Shown here: positions 30,989 to 32,133 of the stretch, in pieces
Layout of the letters: each line of letters starts with the position of its first letter
How positions within the stretch are numbered: position 1 is the first letter of the stretch
Origin: Alicyclobacillus sp.
GTDB lineage: Bacteria > Bacillota > Bacilli > Alicyclobacillales > Alicyclobacillaceae
DNA length: 32,133 bases
NCBI GenBank assembly: GCA_023511295.1
Contig: JAIMBT010000032.1
Coordinates: forward strand, 1 to 32,133
Reading direction: 5' to 3'
Program-made: the position numbers and the translations under genes
The notes under the pieces: generated by a model
What the model was told of the DNA's origin: nothing
The model's database searches: none
The model's input: the letters and a program-made list of their open reading frames with translations, nothing else

Positions 30989-31905
30989 GCGAGAGACAAA
31001 AAGGCGTCAACCACATCGGGATGGTACAATATCCCACGCTTCTCCCGGATTTCCCGTTTGGCGTCGCCAGCAGAGCGCGCCTTCTGGTACGGCCGGTCGG
31101 TGGTCATCGCGTCGAACGAGTCCGCCACCGCGACAATCGCCGCCTCCAAACGAATGTCGTCGCCCGCGAGGCCGAACGGATATCCGCTTCCGTTCCGCCG
31201 TTCGTGGTGTTGCTCGACAATCTGGGCGGCTGTGGTCAGCATCGGCAGGTTTGTCTCCTCGAGCATCTGCCGCCCGAAGGAGGTGTGGCGCTTCATCACG
31301 TCCCATTCTGCCGCCGACAGGGTCGACGGCTTGTTCAAGATAGGGAGTGGGACGCGGATTTTGCCGACGTCGTGCAGAAAGGACGCAATGTTGAGGTTGT
31401 AGAGTTGGGACGACGTGAGCCCCATCTCCTGGCCAATCCGCATCGACAGGTCCTTGATGCGGTTGCAGTGGTCGGCCGTATAGCCGTCCTTCTGCTCAAT
31501 CGACACCGCCAGTTGCATCAGCTCGCGCAACTGTACGCTGTAGTGGTGGAACACAGGCTGAGTCGAAAAGTACAGGAACTCCGTGTCAACTGGGCAGGTG
31601 AAGACGGTGTCCCGCGAGATGGCGACGGCACTCAAGGAGTCGCCGGGCTTCGCCGCGAACGCTTGTCCGTCCACCGTCCAGTGCAGTTCCCCGGAGACGA
31701 CGTACACAAACTCCATCGACGTCCAGCCTTCGCTCGGGCCGATGGCCCAGGCGCTGCCAGCGCCAAGCTGGTGCCGAATGACCTCGCCGCCGTCGCCGGC
31801 TGCCACGAGCGACACTTTGAGGCCTTTAATCTCAACTTCCTCAAAGGCTTCGTCGCGCTTATGGAGGTGCACATCCTGGTAGGTCACGGAGTCACGCGCC
31901 TTCAC
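30970..31905 (-). CDS. Cupin/HD-GYP fusion protein, probable cyclic-di-GMP phosphodiesterase
   Basis: The 311-residue protein joins an N-terminal cupin (about residues 30-110, MEFVYVVSGELHWTVDGQAF-AAKPGDSL) to an HD-GYP domain (about 130-305). The HD domain shows DHCNRIKDLS, the metal pair FLHDVGKI (His178, Asp179, Lys182), MKRHTSFG, HHERRNGSGYP (233-243, with Asn in place of Asp before G-x-GYP, a frequent variant) and VADSFDAMTTDRPY. HD-GYP enzymes hydrolyse c-di-GMP. The cupin may sense a ligand, or the oligomeric state; it has the beta-barrel pattern but few His metal ligands. Start: GTG 31905 has no clear ribosome binding site, so the true start is uncertain. No membrane helix; probably cytosolic. 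Confidence 0.85.
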   Translation of the reverse strand: MKARDSVTYQDVHLHKRDEAFEEVEIKGLKVSLVAAGDGGEVIRHQLGAGSAWAIGPSEGWTSMEFVYVVSGELHWTVDGQAFAAKPGDSLSAVAISRDTVFTCPVDTEFLYFSTQPVFHHYSVQLRELMQLAVSIEQKDGYTADHCNRIKDLSMRIGQEMGLTSSQLYNLNIASFLHDVGKIRVPLPILNKPSTLSAAEWDVMKRHTSFGRQMLEETNLPMLTTAAQIVEQHHERRNGSGYPFGLAGDDIRLEAAIVAVADSFDAMTTDRPYQKARSAGDAKREIREKRGILYHPDVVDAFLSLADRAEI

Positions 31906-31946
31906 GATGGAGTGGGTGTTCGTTCTGGGAGTGCGCCTGCGCTCCT

Positions 31947-31975
31947 ATTCTGTCACATTCGGACGGTAGATTCAA
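31947..31975 (-). promoter_or_regulatory. Likely promoter of the cupin/HD-GYP gene
   Basis: On the minus strand TTGAAT (31970-31975), 17 nt, CAGAAT (31947-31952), about 42 nt before the proposed start codon. Confidence 0.45.
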
Positions 31976-32023
31976 GATAAGTCTGATAATGTCCGTCGGA
32001 TTTCCGCTTCGCAGTCCGGGCAG

Positions 32024-32029
32024 TATAAT
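32024..32029 (+). promoter_or_regulatory. -10 element of the last gene
   Basis: TATAAT exactly matches the -10 consensus; the -35 position 17 nt upstream (TTTCCG) is poor. The start codon is 23 nt downstream, so the leader would be short. Confidence 0.4.
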
Positions 32030-32052
32030 GGAGGCGGAAGGAGGCTTTCCCG

Positions 32053-32133
32053 ATGCGAGACGGATCACTCTACCACCGCAATTCACCGCTGATGCCGAGA
32101 GGGTTGGGCTACTTCGCCGGTTGGGTCGTCGGG
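32053..32133 (+). CDS. Start of an unidentified gene (3' end outside window)
   Basis: ATG 32053 has AAGGAGG 8 nt upstream, an excellent start signal. Only 27 residues are visible: MRDGSLYHRNSPLMPRG, followed by LGYFAGWVVG, which looks like the beginning of a membrane helix. The frame is open to the end of the window. Too little is seen to name it. It diverges from the cupin/HD-GYP gene across 147 bp. Confidence 0.6.
   Translation, partial: MRDGSLYHRNSPLMPRGLGYFAGWVVG

Noticed and set aside
1-32133. Mobile element, CRISPR array, tRNA or rRNA genes
   Set aside because: No transposase or integrase ORF, no regularly spaced repeats, and no tRNA- or rRNA-like segments were seen.

Overview
This 32 kb window has high G+C content. 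It appears to come from an endospore-forming member of the Bacillota, most likely a high-G+C Bacilli lineage such as Alicyclobacillaceae; that placement is inferred from gene content and codon use, not from a marker gene. It carries sporulation genes (KbaA-like tail, pdaB, spoIIM), the Bacillus-type cdaA-cdaR-glmM-glmS cluster with a glmS ribozyme, strong AGGAGG ribosome binding sites and a YhbD/bactofilin pair. I see no rRNA, tRNA, CRISPR array or insertion sequence.

Layout. (1) 1-1825: end of a KbaA-like gene, convergent pdaB, and divergent spoIIM, with a sigma-E-like promoter element in the pdaB/spoIIM gap. (2) 1861-3558: arginase (rocF) and an SGNH hydrolase. (3) 3618-9373: cdaA-cdaR-glmM, then a self-cleaving glmS ribozyme and glmS, linking c-di-AMP synthesis to amino-sugar and cell-wall precursor supply; an intrinsic terminator follows. 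(4) 9594-10418: an MBL-fold protein, then a 0.5 kb gap with an 11-bp inverted repeat, a 40-codon reverse-strand ORF and a 16-bp palindrome. (5) 10933-19718: a respiratory nitrate reductase operon, narK - hemerythrin-like gene - 97-aa orphan gene - narG-narH-narJ-narI. (6) 19781-21130: wrbA with a strong promoter, converging on a 106-aa reverse-strand ORF across a bidirectional terminator. (7) 21260-24249: yhbD-like regulator, bactofilin and a DHA2 efflux pump behind a promoter containing a perfect inverted repeat. (8) 24264-30432: phosphate starvation module: pstB alone, then a PhoP-box promoter driving pstS-pstC-pstA-phoP-phoR. (9) 30555-32133: a small secreted protein, a cupin/HD-GYP fusion and the start of another gene.

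How the parts work together. Nitrate is imported (NarK) and reduced at the membrane (NarGHI) after NarJ-assisted assembly; the hemerythrin-like protein could protect or repair iron centres. The Pst transporter and its two-component system form one transcription unit, so the regulator probably amplifies its own synthesis in low phosphate. CdaA/CdaR/GlmM/GlmS is a conserved regulatory and metabolic unit, with GlmS made less when glucosamine-6-phosphate cleaves its mRNA.

I did not find one obviously new multi-gene system. The least explained items are the 97-aa gene inside the nar operon, the structured element at 10421-10487, the small ORFs at 10571-10693 and 20810-21130, the wrbA and yhbD operator-like repeats, and the pst-pho arrangement without phoU in view.
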